Source of the DNA: Dehalobacter sp. DCA
GTDB taxonomy: Bacteria > Bacillota > Desulfitobacteriia > Desulfitobacteriales > Syntrophobotulaceae
Length of the DNA stretch: 64,000 nt
Direction: 5' to 3'
Assembly: GCF_000305775.1 (NCBI RefSeq)
Contig: NC_018866.1
Span: 434,001 to 498,000, forward strand
Under the pieces are notes generated by a model. It saw nothing but the letters and a program-made list of their open reading frames with translations, had not been told where the DNA came from and made no database searches. Made by a program: the position numbers and the translations under genes. Numbering within the stretch: the first letter of the stretch is position 1; each line of letters starts with the position of its first letter. Shown in pieces: positions 52,532 through 61,245 of this stretch.

Positions 52532-52561
52532 ATTAACGGCGGCCTTGTGGCCGCCGTTAAT
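52532..52561. terminator. Strong GC hairpin
   Basis: ATTAACGGCGGCC and GGCCGCCGTTAAT form a perfect 13-bp stem with a TTGT loop. T-rich sequence follows on both strands. It separates the DUF3102 leader from the transglutaminase-like gene and has no obvious gene to terminate. Confidence 0.7.
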
Positions 52562-52681
52562 TTGGCTGATTTTTAAAAGACTACATGATGCAGCCCATGG
52601 GAAGAATAATCATATAACCAGGCAGGAAAGCAAAATGTTTTATCAAAATTTGGAATCTAAGCAATGTTGAAGGAGTATTTC

Positions 52682-53836
52682 ATGTTTAACGCAGACTTTC
52701 TGACACTGATTTTGATTGCAATATTTGCGCTGCCCATACTCATAGGGGCTTTTACGGAATTTTCCCGTAAAAAAATCCAATTATCCTTACGGTCATTGGG
52801 CGATGGCTTAGCGTTTATATTGGTGCTTTTTCTTGCGATTTATCTGACCCGGGGGATTTTCTTCCAGCATAATTACGGCATATTTACCCGGATCTATCAT
52901 GAGATTCCCGATCAGATCCGGGTACTGCTGGCCGGTAAGGATGTACTGATATACATGGTCGCCGTCCCGCTGATCGCTTCGCTGCTCAGCGGTCTGATCG
53001 GATTTATTACCCGTCCGGTTTATAATGCTGTATTAAGTCCTCTGGCTAATGGTTTGTATAAGCTGTTAATTCTCGCCGGCAGCGGGTTGAGACGTATAAT
53101 TGGGGCTTTGGTCCAGCTACCCCGGGCTGCCGTAATGGTCTTTATTTCCGTGCTGCTACTGAATTTCTATGCCTATTATTTTCCTTCCCAGCCTTTGACC
53201 CGGATGATGAATGATTCGGGCGGTTATCAGTTTATCTACAAAAATGCCGTTTCTCCCGTCCTGAACTCCAATCTTGCACAAAAGATACCGGTGCTGGTCA
53301 ATGACTATTTCAGGCAAAATGCGGTTTCCGACCCCACGAAGAGTAAGGGGTGGGTAATTACCTATTTTAATGGGGTAACCCTGGATGAAGCCGTTCAATC
53401 AGATCCGCAAATCGACGCCGTCGCACGCCGGGTGGCAGGTGATGCGCAGAACAACCGTCAAAAAGCCTATTTCATCTACCAATGGATCACCCGGAATATA
53501 ACCTATGATGAGCAGAAAGCCGCTCAGCTCAGTAAAGATTTAAGCGGAATGAATTCGGGTTCGGTCATGGCATTCAATACCCGCAGAGGTGTCTGTTTCG
53601 ATTACGCGTGTCTCTATGTCTCCATGTGCCGGGCGGTCGACCTGAAGGTCCGACTGGTTACCGGTCTGGGATACAGCGGATCAAGCTGGGGCGATCATGC
53701 CTGGAATCAGGTTTATCTACCGGAAGAGGACAGGTGGGCTAATGTTGACGCTACTTTCGGAACGGTAAACAATTATTTTGACAAACCGGATTTCAGTGTT
53801 GACCATCGGGATGCGGAAGTGCAAGGGGAGTGGTAA
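52682..53836 (+). CDS. Transglutaminase-like membrane protein
   Basis: The 384-aa protein has four or five N-terminal membrane segments (about 4-25, 42-62, 92-115, 125-145, 150-170) and an extracytoplasmic transglutaminase-like domain (about 240-384). The catalytic triad is visible: Cys in RRGVCFDYACLYVSMCR, His in WGDHAWNQVYL and Asp in WANVDATFG. Such proteins act as peptidases or cross-linkers at the cell surface. The ATG at 52682 after GAAGGAG was preferred to one 18 bases upstream. Confidence 0.82.
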   Translation: MFNADFLTLILIAIFALPILIGAFTEFSRKKIQLSLRSLGDGLAFILVLFLAIYLTRGIFFQHNYGIFTRIYHEIPDQIRVLLAGKDVLIYMVAVPLIASLLSGLIGFITRPVYNAVLSPLANGLYKLLILAGSGLRRIIGALVQLPRAAVMVFISVLLLNFYAYYFPSQPLTRMMNDSGGYQFIYKNAVSPVLNSNLAQKIPVLVNDYFRQNAVSDPTKSKGWVITYFNGVTLDEAVQSDPQIDAVARRVAGDAQNNRQKAYFIYQWITRNITYDEQKAAQLSKDLSGMNSGSVMAFNTRRGVCFDYACLYVSMCRAVDLKVRLVTGLGYSGSSWGDHAWNQVYLPEEDRWANVDATFGTVNNYFDKPDFSVDHRDAEVQGEW

Positions 53837-53992
53837 CTACGTGTGAAGTGTGTGAGTGCTGCCTCAAACCCCGTTCTCGCCGGAACGCAACCGGTTATAC
53901 TGACCGGAATCAAAAGGATGTTGAGTAACTGTAGGCATTATACCAACGACAACTGAATTAACAGGCCGGAAAGTAACAATCAGTCAATCATC

Positions 53993-54026
53993 AGATGATT
54001 TCTGAATTCAGGAGTCATCTTTTTTA
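53993..54026 (+). terminator. Terminator in the 53.84-54.24 kb gap
   Basis: AGATGATTTCTGA and TCAGGAGTCATCT form a stem with G-U pairs, followed by TTTTTT. It lies 157 bases after the transglutaminase-like gene. The rest of this 404-base gap has no gene; a CCGGT...ACCGG pair near 53900 is the only other structure. Confidence 0.75.
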
Positions 54027-54044
54027 CATTATTAAAGACCATAT

Positions 54045-54061
54045 TTGTAAAATGATTACAA
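54045..54061. promoter_or_regulatory. TTGTAA-N5-TTACAA inverted repeat upstream of the response regulator
   Basis: TTGTAA (54045-54050) and TTACAA (54056-54061) are perfect inverted half-sites about 180 bases before the response regulator. The same half-site occurs in the operator-like repeat at 55010-55035, which hints at autoregulation. The region is AT-rich, so chance is possible. Confidence 0.35.
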
Positions 54062-54240
54062 CAAATTTTGGATTTTACAGAGAAAGCGCAGTAAGTAATT
54101 ATTGACGAATGGGGATATTTATTCTACAGAAAGTGTTGCAAAAGTTGCCTTAGCTTGTCTATTAAATAAAGTGAATAAAAAACACAATTCTAATACATTA
54201 TTTTTTGAGTTTATTTACGGTTCTTTAGGAGGATACAATA

Positions 54241-54939
54241 GTGAAACGTCCCAAAATCAAGGTTTTGATTGCAGATGGGCAGACACTTTTTGCTGAACGG
54301 ATGGCCTCGCTATTATTGCAGGAATCAGATATTGAAGTTGTGGGTATCGCACTAAATACAGCGGATTGTCTTAAAATAGCAAAAAAAGCTTATCCGGATG
54401 TTGTGTTGTTGGATATCAATTTGTCAGATGTTTGCAGTGTCGACATAATGGACGGGATTAATAAAGAATTTCCTGACACAAAGATTATTATCCTTACCGG
54501 ACAAAGCCCAGAGGAATTTATAGAAGTATCTTTTGTTCAAGGGTTAGCAGGATTTCTCTTAAAAGACTGTACAAAAAACGAAATAGTTACAGCCATCAGA
54601 AAAGCAATTAAGGGAGAGGTGTATCAATCCCAAAACCTTTCGGTTTATTTAAAACCAATTGCTGCACATTTACGGAGTAGAATGAATGATCCCGATCCAT
54701 TTTTGTTTCATGATGCTTCTTTAAATGTGAAGGATTGGCAAGAAGTTCTGACAGAGAGGGAATCTGAAATCCTCGTTCTAATTACAAAAGGTTTAAGAAA
54801 TAAGGAAATTGCCGCAAGTTTGGGAATTTCTAAACGTACGGTGGAGTATCATGTTAGCAACATTTTGGAAATGCTTGGAGTTAAATCTCGGTTGGAAGCA
54901 GTATTGAATTATAAAGAAATAAGGCGTGGAATAATGTAA
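54241..54939 (+). CDS. NarL/FixJ-type response regulator (LuxR HTH)
   Basis: The 232-aa protein has a receiver domain (about 5-120) with DGQTLF, phosphoacceptor Asp in PDVVLLDINLSDV and Lys in GFLLKDC. The LuxR-type HTH covers about 168-228 (LTERESEILVLITKGLRNKEIAASLGISKRTVEYHVSNILEMLGVKSRLEAV). No histidine kinase gene is adjacent, so its input is unknown. The GTG start follows TAGGAGGAT. It precedes the secreted-peptide gene and is a likely regulator of it. Confidence 0.92.
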   Translation: MKRPKIKVLIADGQTLFAERMASLLLQESDIEVVGIALNTADCLKIAKKAYPDVVLLDINLSDVCSVDIMDGINKEFPDTKIIILTGQSPEEFIEVSFVQGLAGFLLKDCTKNEIVTAIRKAIKGEVYQSQNLSVYLKPIAAHLRSRMNDPDPFLFHDASLNVKDWQEVLTERESEILVLITKGLRNKEIAASLGISKRTVEYHVSNILEMLGVKSRLEAVLNYKEIRRGIM

Positions 54940-55009
54940 TATTCGGCAATCTGAAATAGAGTTTTGTTAAGGATTACCTGTAGTAAATACGGTTTACATT
55001 ATGTGGAAA

Positions 55010-55035
55010 TTATTACAAAATGTAAATTGTAATAA
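55010..55035. promoter_or_regulatory. Operator-like inverted repeat TTATTACAA-N8-TTGTAATAA
   Basis: These are two perfect 9-base arms between the response regulator and the leader ORF. The form suits a dimeric LuxR-type regulator. The right arm overlaps the left arm of a larger inverted repeat (55033-55122). Confidence 0.5.
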
Positions 55036-55122
55036 CATTAATCTCAAATCAAAATGCAAGCCAATTAAAGTGAAAAAAAGACCTGTTTAGAAATTAACTC
55101 TGAAATTATGAGATTAATGTTA
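55033..55122. repeat. 14-bp perfect inverted repeat with 62-base spacing in the leader
   Basis: TAACATTAATCTCA (55033-55046) and TGAGATTAATGTTA (55109-55122) are exact reverse complements. They lie directly upstream of the small leader ORF. They could form a long RNA hairpin in the 5' leader or a pair of protein sites. Confidence 0.65.
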
Positions 55123-55162
55123 CTTCCCAAAGGTTTATGTCACAAAGGGAGGTGGACAGGCT

Positions 55163-55249
55163 ATGGCCCATATAAGATCTCCGTCTACGTTAAAAGGATC
55201 TCTCATCAGATACTATAAAAAGAGGATGAAAGGATTGGTGTTCACATGA
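55163..55249 (+). CDS. 28-codon leader ORF coupled to the secreted protein gene
   Basis: A strong ribosome site (AAAGGGAGGTGG) lies 8 bases before an ATG that opens a 28-residue, very basic peptide starting MAHIRSPSTLKGSLIRYYKK. The stop overlaps the next start in the arrangement ATGA (start 55246, stop 55247-55249). The ribosome site is much better than that of the following gene, so translation of the secreted protein may depend on this ORF. I know no homologue. Confidence 0.55.
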   Translation: MAHIRSPSTLKGSLIRYYKKRMKGLVFT

Positions 55250-55626
55250 AAACAAAAAGTAGAAAAAAATTAACCGTATTACTTGCTTTATCTCTGTGTT
55301 TATCCCTTGCACTTCCTGTTGCATCATATGCAGAATCGACTCTTGTAAATGCGAGTAGATCAGGATCAAGTTATTTCATTACTGCTTGGACGGATTATGC
55401 AACAAAGTCCTATTTAGGATCTACGGAAAGACTGGATTATGGATTTAATACTTTCTTGATTAATGAAGATGTTGCGTATTCTTATAGTGATGGAAGCATA
55501 CATTGCGCTAGAATTAAAAACGGAAGTGGGACTCATAATGGACCCATGGTAGTTGCAAGAGAAGACTCGAATCTTGAAGTACAACATTCCGGAACCACAG
55601 TGAATTATTATAGTATTGCACAATAA
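55246..55626 (+). CDS. Secreted small protein, bacteriocin-like candidate
   Basis: The 126-aa protein has a clear signal peptide: MKTKSRKK, a hydrophobic core LTVLLALSLCLSLALPVASYA, and cleavage near AYA/ES. The mature part of about 96 residues is rich in Ser, Tyr, Thr and Asn with one Cys (SIHCARIKN), suggesting a beta-rich fold. I do not recognise a family. It does not show the usual lactococcin 972 sequence, but the DUF1430 permease and ABC ATPase genes beyond the IS are of the type found with lactococcin-972-like bacteriocins. Substrate or toxin role is therefore inferred from context. Confidence 0.6.
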   Translation: MKTKSRKKLTVLLALSLCLSLALPVASYAESTLVNASRSGSSYFITAWTDYATKSYLGSTERLDYGFNTFLINEDVAYSYSDGSIHCARIKNGSGTHNGPMVVAREDSNLEVQHSGTTVNYYSIAQ

Positions 55627-55648
55627 GCTTAATATTTGAATAATACAT

Positions 55649-57678
55649 GGGGCTGTATCACAACTTAGCCCCAAGCGAAAGACGTCAATTTAAAAAAATG
55701 GCGTCTTTTCTTTTTGGGGTAGTGCAGACTCGCACAGTCCACCGCTCCCCCGTTCTCGCAGCTAAAAACAGAAACCCTCGCTAACATGCCAAAACCCCGC
55801 TGTTTACTGCAAGTTAACCGTTGGCATGTTTTAACGCTGCGGATTTCTGTTTTTTAACGCTGCTGCCACTAACGTCCGCTTGTGAATCTGTGCAAGTCTG
55901 CAATATTTGAAGAAATCAGCAGATATAGGGAGATATTTTGACGTGAATGTGGTATAATGTCTATGGATATAAATATTGCCATATTTGGAGGTATTTGAAT
56001 GTCTAAGAAAGGGCAGAAAGTACATACCAAGAAAGTATTTAAACCTTATGTGCAGGAACAACAAACACTGCCGTTAAGCATCGACAGCCTGATTCCTCAA
56101 AACCATGTCGTCCGAGTTGTGAATCGTGCTATCGATCGCATGAATCTCGAACCCTTGTTTGCCAAATATCCTGGAGGCGGCCGTTCCAGCTTTCACCCTG
56201 TCATGATGACCAAGTTATTGGTTTATGCGTATACGGACAGGGTTTTTTCATGCCGCCGGATAGCAAAAGCGGCCCGTGAAAATATTATGTATATGTGGCT
56301 GTGCGGCGGCAATCAGCCGGATTTCATGTCAGTTAACCGCTTCCGGAGTGAACGGATGAAAGAGGTTATTCTAGAAGTATTTGCTGAAGTTATTGAACTC
56401 TTAGTCAAAGAAAAATACATCAAGCTGGAAAATTATTTTTTAGACGGGACAAAAATTGAGGCCAATGCCAATAAATACAGTTGGGTATGGGGCAAATCCA
56501 CGAAGCGCTATAAAGAAGCGTTAAGGGAGAAATGCCGGGAATTATTTAAAGAAATCGATCAGATCAATGAAGAAGAAAATGCGGAATACGGCGACAGTGA
56601 TTTAGAAGAGCTAGGCAATGGCAAGCCCATTGACTCAGAGGCTATTGAAGAAGCCGTAAGGAAAATTGACGAGAGACTGGCTAAGAAATCGGAAGAAGAG
56701 ACAGTAGATGCTGAAACCAAAAAGTTAAAGAAAACAAGAAACACCCTTACGAAAGATTATCTGCCAAGAATGCAGAAATATGAACAGCAAGAACTGATCC
56801 TGGAAGAAAGAAACAGTTACTCCAAGACAGATCACGATGCCACCTTTATGCGAATGAAAGAAGACCATATGAAAAACGGTCAGTTAAAGCCAGGTTACAA
56901 TGTCCAGATCGGGACGGAGAACCAGTTTGTGGTCGGTTACAGTGTTCATCAGAGACCGGGCGATACCAGCTGTATGAAGGATCACCTGGAAGAATTAAAA
57001 ACGCTCCTGCATGGGGAATTACCAAAGAATATTATTGCCGATGCCGGCTATGGCAGCGAAGAAAATTACGACTATCTGCAGGAGAAAAAGCTTGTGTCTT
57101 ATGTCAAATATAATACCTTCCACAAAGAAGCCAGTAAGAAATGGAAAGAAGACATAACGAAACCACAGAACTTCACCTATGACCATGAAAATGATGAATA
57201 TATCTGCGGTTATGGGAGAACACTCATTTTCTTATACGAGCGGCACCAAAAAAGTGACAATGGCTATAGGAGTTTGATCCGAATCTATGAATGCCTGAAT
57301 TGTTCCGGGTGTCCTCATCGGAACCAGTGCGTGAAGTCATCCGATCCATACGCTAACAGAAGAATATATGTCAATCGCAAACTGAATGCCTATAAAGAAC
57401 AGGCCCGCAGGAATTTGTGTTCAGAAGAAGGTTTGCGCATGAGGAGCTTGAGGCCGGTCGAGGTTGAAAGCGTCTTTGGAGACATTAAAGGGAATCACGG
57501 TATGCGAAGATTCCTGTTAAAAGGGCTAGAAAAGGTTAAAATTGAGTGGGGATTACATTGCATCGCTCATAATATGAGAAAAATGGCGTTGATCACTGGA
57601 TAGGAAACTAAATTTTAAAAAAATTCACCATAAAAAGTGAGGGGGCGCAACCGAAACCTAAAGTTTCGTTACGCCCCC
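55649..57678 (+). mobile_element. IS1182-family insertion sequence, apparently intact
   Basis: The left end GGGGCTGTATCACAACTTAG and the reverse complement of the right end, GGGGGCGTAACGAAACTTTAG, are imperfect inverted repeats that bracket one full transposase gene. The outer bases TACAT...ATGTA also mirror each other. A deleted relative lies at 17541-17826. The element stands 22 bases after the secreted-protein stop codon and 114 bases before the DUF1430 gene. Exact ends are uncertain by a few bases. Confidence 0.85.
55999..57603 (+). CDS. IS1182-family transposase
   Basis: The 534-aa DDE transposase has an N-terminal DUF772-type domain (about 20-110: LPLSIDSLIPQNHVVRVVNRAIDRMNLEPLF..., CGGNQPDFMSVNRFRSE), then YFLDGTKIEANANKYSWVWGK with the first Asp, IIADAGYGSEENYDYL with the second, a zinc-like CLNCSGCPHRNQCVK, and VESVFGDIKGNHGMRRFLLKGLEKVKIEWGLHCIAHN with the catalytic Glu. 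The length and order are normal and no break is seen. AGGAGG-like GGAGG lies upstream. Confidence 0.95.
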   Translation: MSKKGQKVHTKKVFKPYVQEQQTLPLSIDSLIPQNHVVRVVNRAIDRMNLEPLFAKYPGGGRSSFHPVMMTKLLVYAYTDRVFSCRRIAKAARENIMYMWLCGGNQPDFMSVNRFRSERMKEVILEVFAEVIELLVKEKYIKLENYFLDGTKIEANANKYSWVWGKSTKRYKEALREKCRELFKEIDQINEEENAEYGDSDLEELGNGKPIDSEAIEEAVRKIDERLAKKSEEETVDAETKKLKKTRNTLTKDYLPRMQKYEQQELILEERNSYSKTDHDATFMRMKEDHMKNGQLKPGYNVQIGTENQFVVGYSVHQRPGDTSCMKDHLEELKTLLHGELPKNIIADAGYGSEENYDYLQEKKLVSYVKYNTFHKEASKKWKEDITKPQNFTYDHENDEYICGYGRTLIFLYERHQKSDNGYRSLIRIYECLNCSGCPHRNQCVKSSDPYANRRIYVNRKLNAYKEQARRNLCSEEGLRMRSLRPVEVESVFGDIKGNHGMRRFLLKGLEKVKIEWGLHCIAHNMRKMALITG

Positions 57679-57690
57679 ATGTACTTTCGA

Positions 57691-57696
57691 TATAAT
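57691..57696 (+). promoter_or_regulatory. TATAAT just beyond the IS right end
   Basis: A perfect -10 hexamer lies 12 bases outside the IS end. TTACGC in the IS end, 16 bases earlier, could act as a poor -35. A hybrid promoter could thus drive the DUF1430 and ABC genes, now cut off from their original upstream region. This is inference. Confidence 0.35.
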
Positions 57697-57792
57697 ATAA
57701 GTGAGTTTAAAGGTTTGGTTACGATATGACGATATGGAGGCATTCTTTAGCCCCGTATTTGCCACAATTAATAGAGAAGGGTTTTCTGTATT

Positions 57793-59775
57793 ATGAAGAA
57801 AATAAAAGTGATCGTCATATACTTGTTAATCACTATAGGCTTTATTTTTAATGGGGAATTGTTCATTCTTTATCTGGACGGCTTTCAAGAATCCTATTAC
57901 CAGTCGGGATTTGATTTTGTGAATCGAGAAGCTGCTATCGGGGAAAAAGAAGTCATCCAGGATTTTCTCGATGCAGGAAAGGAGTATGATGTCGATTTCT
58001 TCTTTGTGGACAGTACGATTATCTCGGCCTACGCAAAAGAGATCACGGTATTCGGCACGCCCAACGCTTTGAAAACATTACAAATCAAAGGTATTCTTGA
58101 AGGAAAGCATAACAGCCTTTTTATGGGAGAAACACAAGTTAGATATGCGGATTTCAGTAAGATTAAGACGATGGAAAAGTTCAAAGATTGTTATTACATC
58201 GGCGATCAATCCCAACTGATAGCCATGCGCTTATTTAAAGCGAGCCTGGTAGGTAAATACGGAGGCGGACTCCCTAAATTGTTCAGTTCCGATAAAGAGA
58301 CTTGGCTGAATCTATTGGCGGTTTGGTCTATCGTTTTTGGCTTGATCTTGCTGCTGACGATTTATGAAATCATCAGCCTGAAGAAGGAGATCACGGTGCG
58401 GATAACCCTTGGGGAGGATGTCCGAACTGTTTTTGGCAAAAATGCTTTGGCTGATATCGGTATCCTGGTCAGTGCCTTCCTTAGCTTGCCGTTCATATTA
58501 AGCCTATTATCCAATTCCAATGTACTTTTTAAAATTAAAGCCCTTGCCCTGTCCTTTCTGGTGTTAATAATTGTGAATACCCTGATCAATGCGGCAATTT
58601 TGCGCGTTAACTTTAAAAAAGATATCGCCGTCAGACGCTCCGGCGGCGGACTGCTTACAGCCAACTATATCCTGAAAACCATAACCACCATACTCACCCT
58701 CATTGTCTTGTCCAGCAATTTCTCCATCCTAGCTCAAGGGTATCTGATGTATAAGCAGCATGATTTTTTCTCCGAACATAAGGATTATAGTTACTATCAA
58801 TTGAATTACAGGGTGAATAATCACTTAGGTAAAACAATATCAGATGAAAGCATGATGAATCAAGAATTCTATAAACGGTTTCAAAAATATTCCTTGCAAT
58901 ACAACGATTTGACAGCTAATTTCAGCAGCCCGTACCCTGTTATCTTAATCAATAGAAACGCCTTTGAAGAAATATCAAGAGTAAGCAATGCCTTGACAGC
59001 GACGGTCAAAAGCGCCGACGACGATTATTATATCCTGATCCCGTCCGGCATATCGGAGGATTCTCAGGAATGTCTTATTGCGAAAGAAATGATCACTGCT
59101 TTTTTTGGAGAAAAAATTCTTTCAAGCGTTAAAACCAAAGTATATGACGGCGACATGAGTTTTGTGGGCATTCATAATCAGCCGAACAAGTACGTAAGCC
59201 GACCAATGGCGAACCCGATCATAATTTTCAATAATACGCTTCAAAAAATTGATGAATATCAGGCAGGTAACGATATGTACTATGCCTATGATACGATGTA
59301 CAATATCCCCGAACAGGACTTCAATCAGTTCATCGCGGAGTATCAGCTGTCTGATCAAATCAGGGTCAAATCCAATGCCCTGGATATCTATGAACACAAT
59401 TGGGCGATTATCTTACGCAATGTGAAATTAGTCGTTATTTTATCGATCTTTTTGCTGGCTCTGGAAATCGCGCTGATCAGTTTTATTATCAAACTGGAGT
59501 ATCAGTTCAACGCAATGGAACTGGCGCTGAAAAAAGTACTTGGATACTCACTCTTTGCCAGAAATAAGAGGTTGATACTTATCACGTTAGTCGTTTTTCT
59601 GGTGAGCATCATCCTGGCGTTTTTATTTAGAGAGCTTTTAGGGATTGCCGAAGGTGCCGATCTCATCTGGGGAGGGCTCATTTTGCTGGCGGTTGAGTTA
59701 ATATTTATTGCTAAGAAGGCAAGTACAGTGGAAAAAGCCAATGTACCTGCCATTCTAAAAGGAAGGGTATTATGA
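57793..59775 (+). CDS. DUF1430 bacteriocin-associated integral membrane protein (ABC permease)
   Basis: The 660-aa protein has an N-terminal helix (about 7-28), a large outer domain, three helices at about 178-265, another near 294-318, and three helices at about 545-650. This is a FtsX/MacB-like permease topology. Family members (bacteriocin-associated integral membrane proteins) accompany lactococcin-972-type genes and an ABC ATPase. The stop overlaps the ATPase start by 4 bases (ATGA), so the two are coupled. Confidence 0.82.
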   Translation: MKKIKVIVIYLLITIGFIFNGELFILYLDGFQESYYQSGFDFVNREAAIGEKEVIQDFLDAGKEYDVDFFFVDSTIISAYAKEITVFGTPNALKTLQIKGILEGKHNSLFMGETQVRYADFSKIKTMEKFKDCYYIGDQSQLIAMRLFKASLVGKYGGGLPKLFSSDKETWLNLLAVWSIVFGLILLLTIYEIISLKKEITVRITLGEDVRTVFGKNALADIGILVSAFLSLPFILSLLSNSNVLFKIKALALSFLVLIIVNTLINAAILRVNFKKDIAVRRSGGGLLTANYILKTITTILTLIVLSSNFSILAQGYLMYKQHDFFSEHKDYSYYQLNYRVNNHLGKTISDESMMNQEFYKRFQKYSLQYNDLTANFSSPYPVILINRNAFEEISRVSNALTATVKSADDDYYILIPSGISEDSQECLIAKEMITAFFGEKILSSVKTKVYDGDMSFVGIHNQPNKYVSRPMANPIIIFNNTLQKIDEYQAGNDMYYAYDTMYNIPEQDFNQFIAEYQLSDQIRVKSNALDIYEHNWAIILRNVKLVVILSIFLLALEIALISFIIKLEYQFNAMELALKKVLGYSLFARNKRLILITLVVFLVSIILAFLFRELLGIAEGADLIWGGLILLAVELIFIAKKASTVEKANVPAILKGRVL

Positions 59776-60380
59776 TTGAAGGAATTAATATCACCAAAAA
59801 GTTTGAGGATCTGACTCTATTTCAAGACTATAATTTTCTCATCAAGGATCAGGAATTCGTCTGCTTTTCCGGTGCCAGCGGAACGGGAAAGACCACATTA
59901 TTAAACATTATTGGCTTAATAGAGCCCATTGACGCCGGAAGTTTGAGAATTAACGGAATGGAGTACACGACGAATAAGCAAAAATTGGCATATTTCCGCT
60001 CTGTCGTCGGTTTTCTCTTTCAAAATTTTGCGCTGATCGAGAGTAAAACAGTTGAACAGAACCTTGAGTTGATCAGGCGGGACAGCCGCACGAATTATAA
60101 GATTGAAGAAGTGCTGGAAAGAGTCGGGCTAGAAAGTAAACTGAATAGTAAGGTTTATACACTGTCCGGCGGAGAGCAGCAGCGCGTGGCGTTGGCCCGT
60201 TTATTTCTTAAAAAATGCGACATCATTTTAGCTGACGAACCAACAGGATCACTGGACGGCAAAAACGCTCAAATTATTATGGATATTCTGCTTTCGCTGA
60301 ACGCTGAAGGGAAAACCGTCATTATCGTGACACATGATCAAAAAATTAAAGATAAAGCGCGAAGGGTTATCGAACTATAA
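59772..60380 (+). CDS. ABC transporter ATPase of the bacteriocin-export/immunity type
   Basis: The 202-aa ATPase has Walker A in CFSGASGTGKTTLLNIIGL, Q-loop in FLFQNFALIE, signature LSGGEQQRVALARLF, Walker B in CDIILADEPTGSLDGKNA and H-loop in IIVTHD. It belongs to the MacB/LolD-like group and pairs with the DUF1430 permease. It may export the secreted protein or, more likely as the latter has a Sec signal, give immunity or envelope protection. Confidence 0.9.
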   Translation: MIEGINITKKFEDLTLFQDYNFLIKDQEFVCFSGASGTGKTTLLNIIGLIEPIDAGSLRINGMEYTTNKQKLAYFRSVVGFLFQNFALIESKTVEQNLELIRRDSRTNYKIEEVLERVGLESKLNSKVYTLSGGEQQRVALARLFLKKCDIILADEPTGSLDGKNAQIIMDILLSLNAEGKTVIIVTHDQKIKDKARRVIEL

Positions 60381-60496
60381 ATTTCGATTTGAACGTATAC
60401 GTATGTAACGTTATTTACAAGTCAATATGAAACAGCGAAAGAAAAAACTGGCCGGGACGTGATCAATGAGTGCCAGCTAATTTAGTTAAATTTAAA

Positions 60497-61220
60497 TTAT
60501 TTGAAGGATTTCAGAAAGTTATCTTTTTGGACGGTTTTCAGCGCCCCAATTCCGCTGGTCGAAGAATATGGCGTTATGAAGCTTTGGTTGACATAACCGC
60601 GTTTTCTGCCGGAGGTTGAGTTAAATTCAATGTAGTACCAGGAAGAGGAGTCCTTTTCCTGGATAACCACGTATTCTCCCAGGTAAACAACTTCCTCCGG
60701 TAACGTAGTCGCTGCGCGGGCCGGTATAAACTGTAGGTGATGCTGCTGTGACGTCTGACAGCACGCCCCTGTTTCTGCCTGCAAGCTGGCTGGTCAGGGC
60801 ATATCCCCGTTTGGTTCCCAACGATGTGCTGTATTCAATATAGGTATAGCCTCCGCTGGTTTCGTTAAAACGCGTGAAGCCTTCCGTAGCGTAAACCGTA
60901 CCAGGAGATGGATAAGTAGTTGATGTTTCCGGGCCTGTACATACCGTAATATTCTGAATCGAGACATCAGCATAGCCGGTAAAGGACCGAGTAGGGACGC
61001 TGGCTGCGACCGTCGCTGCATTGTTGATCTTGCTGTACGTAACATAGCCTCTTTTCTTTGTAGTGGCACCTGTAGAATACTCAATAAAGAACCAATTTTT
61101 CTCCATAGCATAGACTTGGACGGACTCGTTCAAACTTACGCTGCCGACAGTGGCATAGTTGCTGGAATTGGGTCCATGATAGACTGTCGAGGCACTTGAC
61201 ATAGTTGCTGAAGTAGGCAT
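60497..61220 (-). pseudogene. Three-repeat SH3-like protein gene with a frameshift
   Basis: Read on the minus strand, the frame from ATG 61220 (site AAAGGAGAG) encodes two SH3-like repeats and the start of a third: VYHGPNSSNYATVGSVSLNE...IEYSTGATTKKRGYV, then VCTGPETS...IEYSTSLGTKRGYA, then VYTGPRSDYVTGGS. Near 60690 the frame breaks. The next frame continues the third repeat (VYLGEYVVIQEKDSSSWYYI, EFNSTSGRKRGYV) to the stop at 60497. Removing one T restores a protein of about 240 aa. It is either a recent pseudogene or a sequence error. There is no signal peptide. Confidence 0.8.
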
Positions 61221-61245
61221 AATATCTCTCCTTTGATTAAAAATT

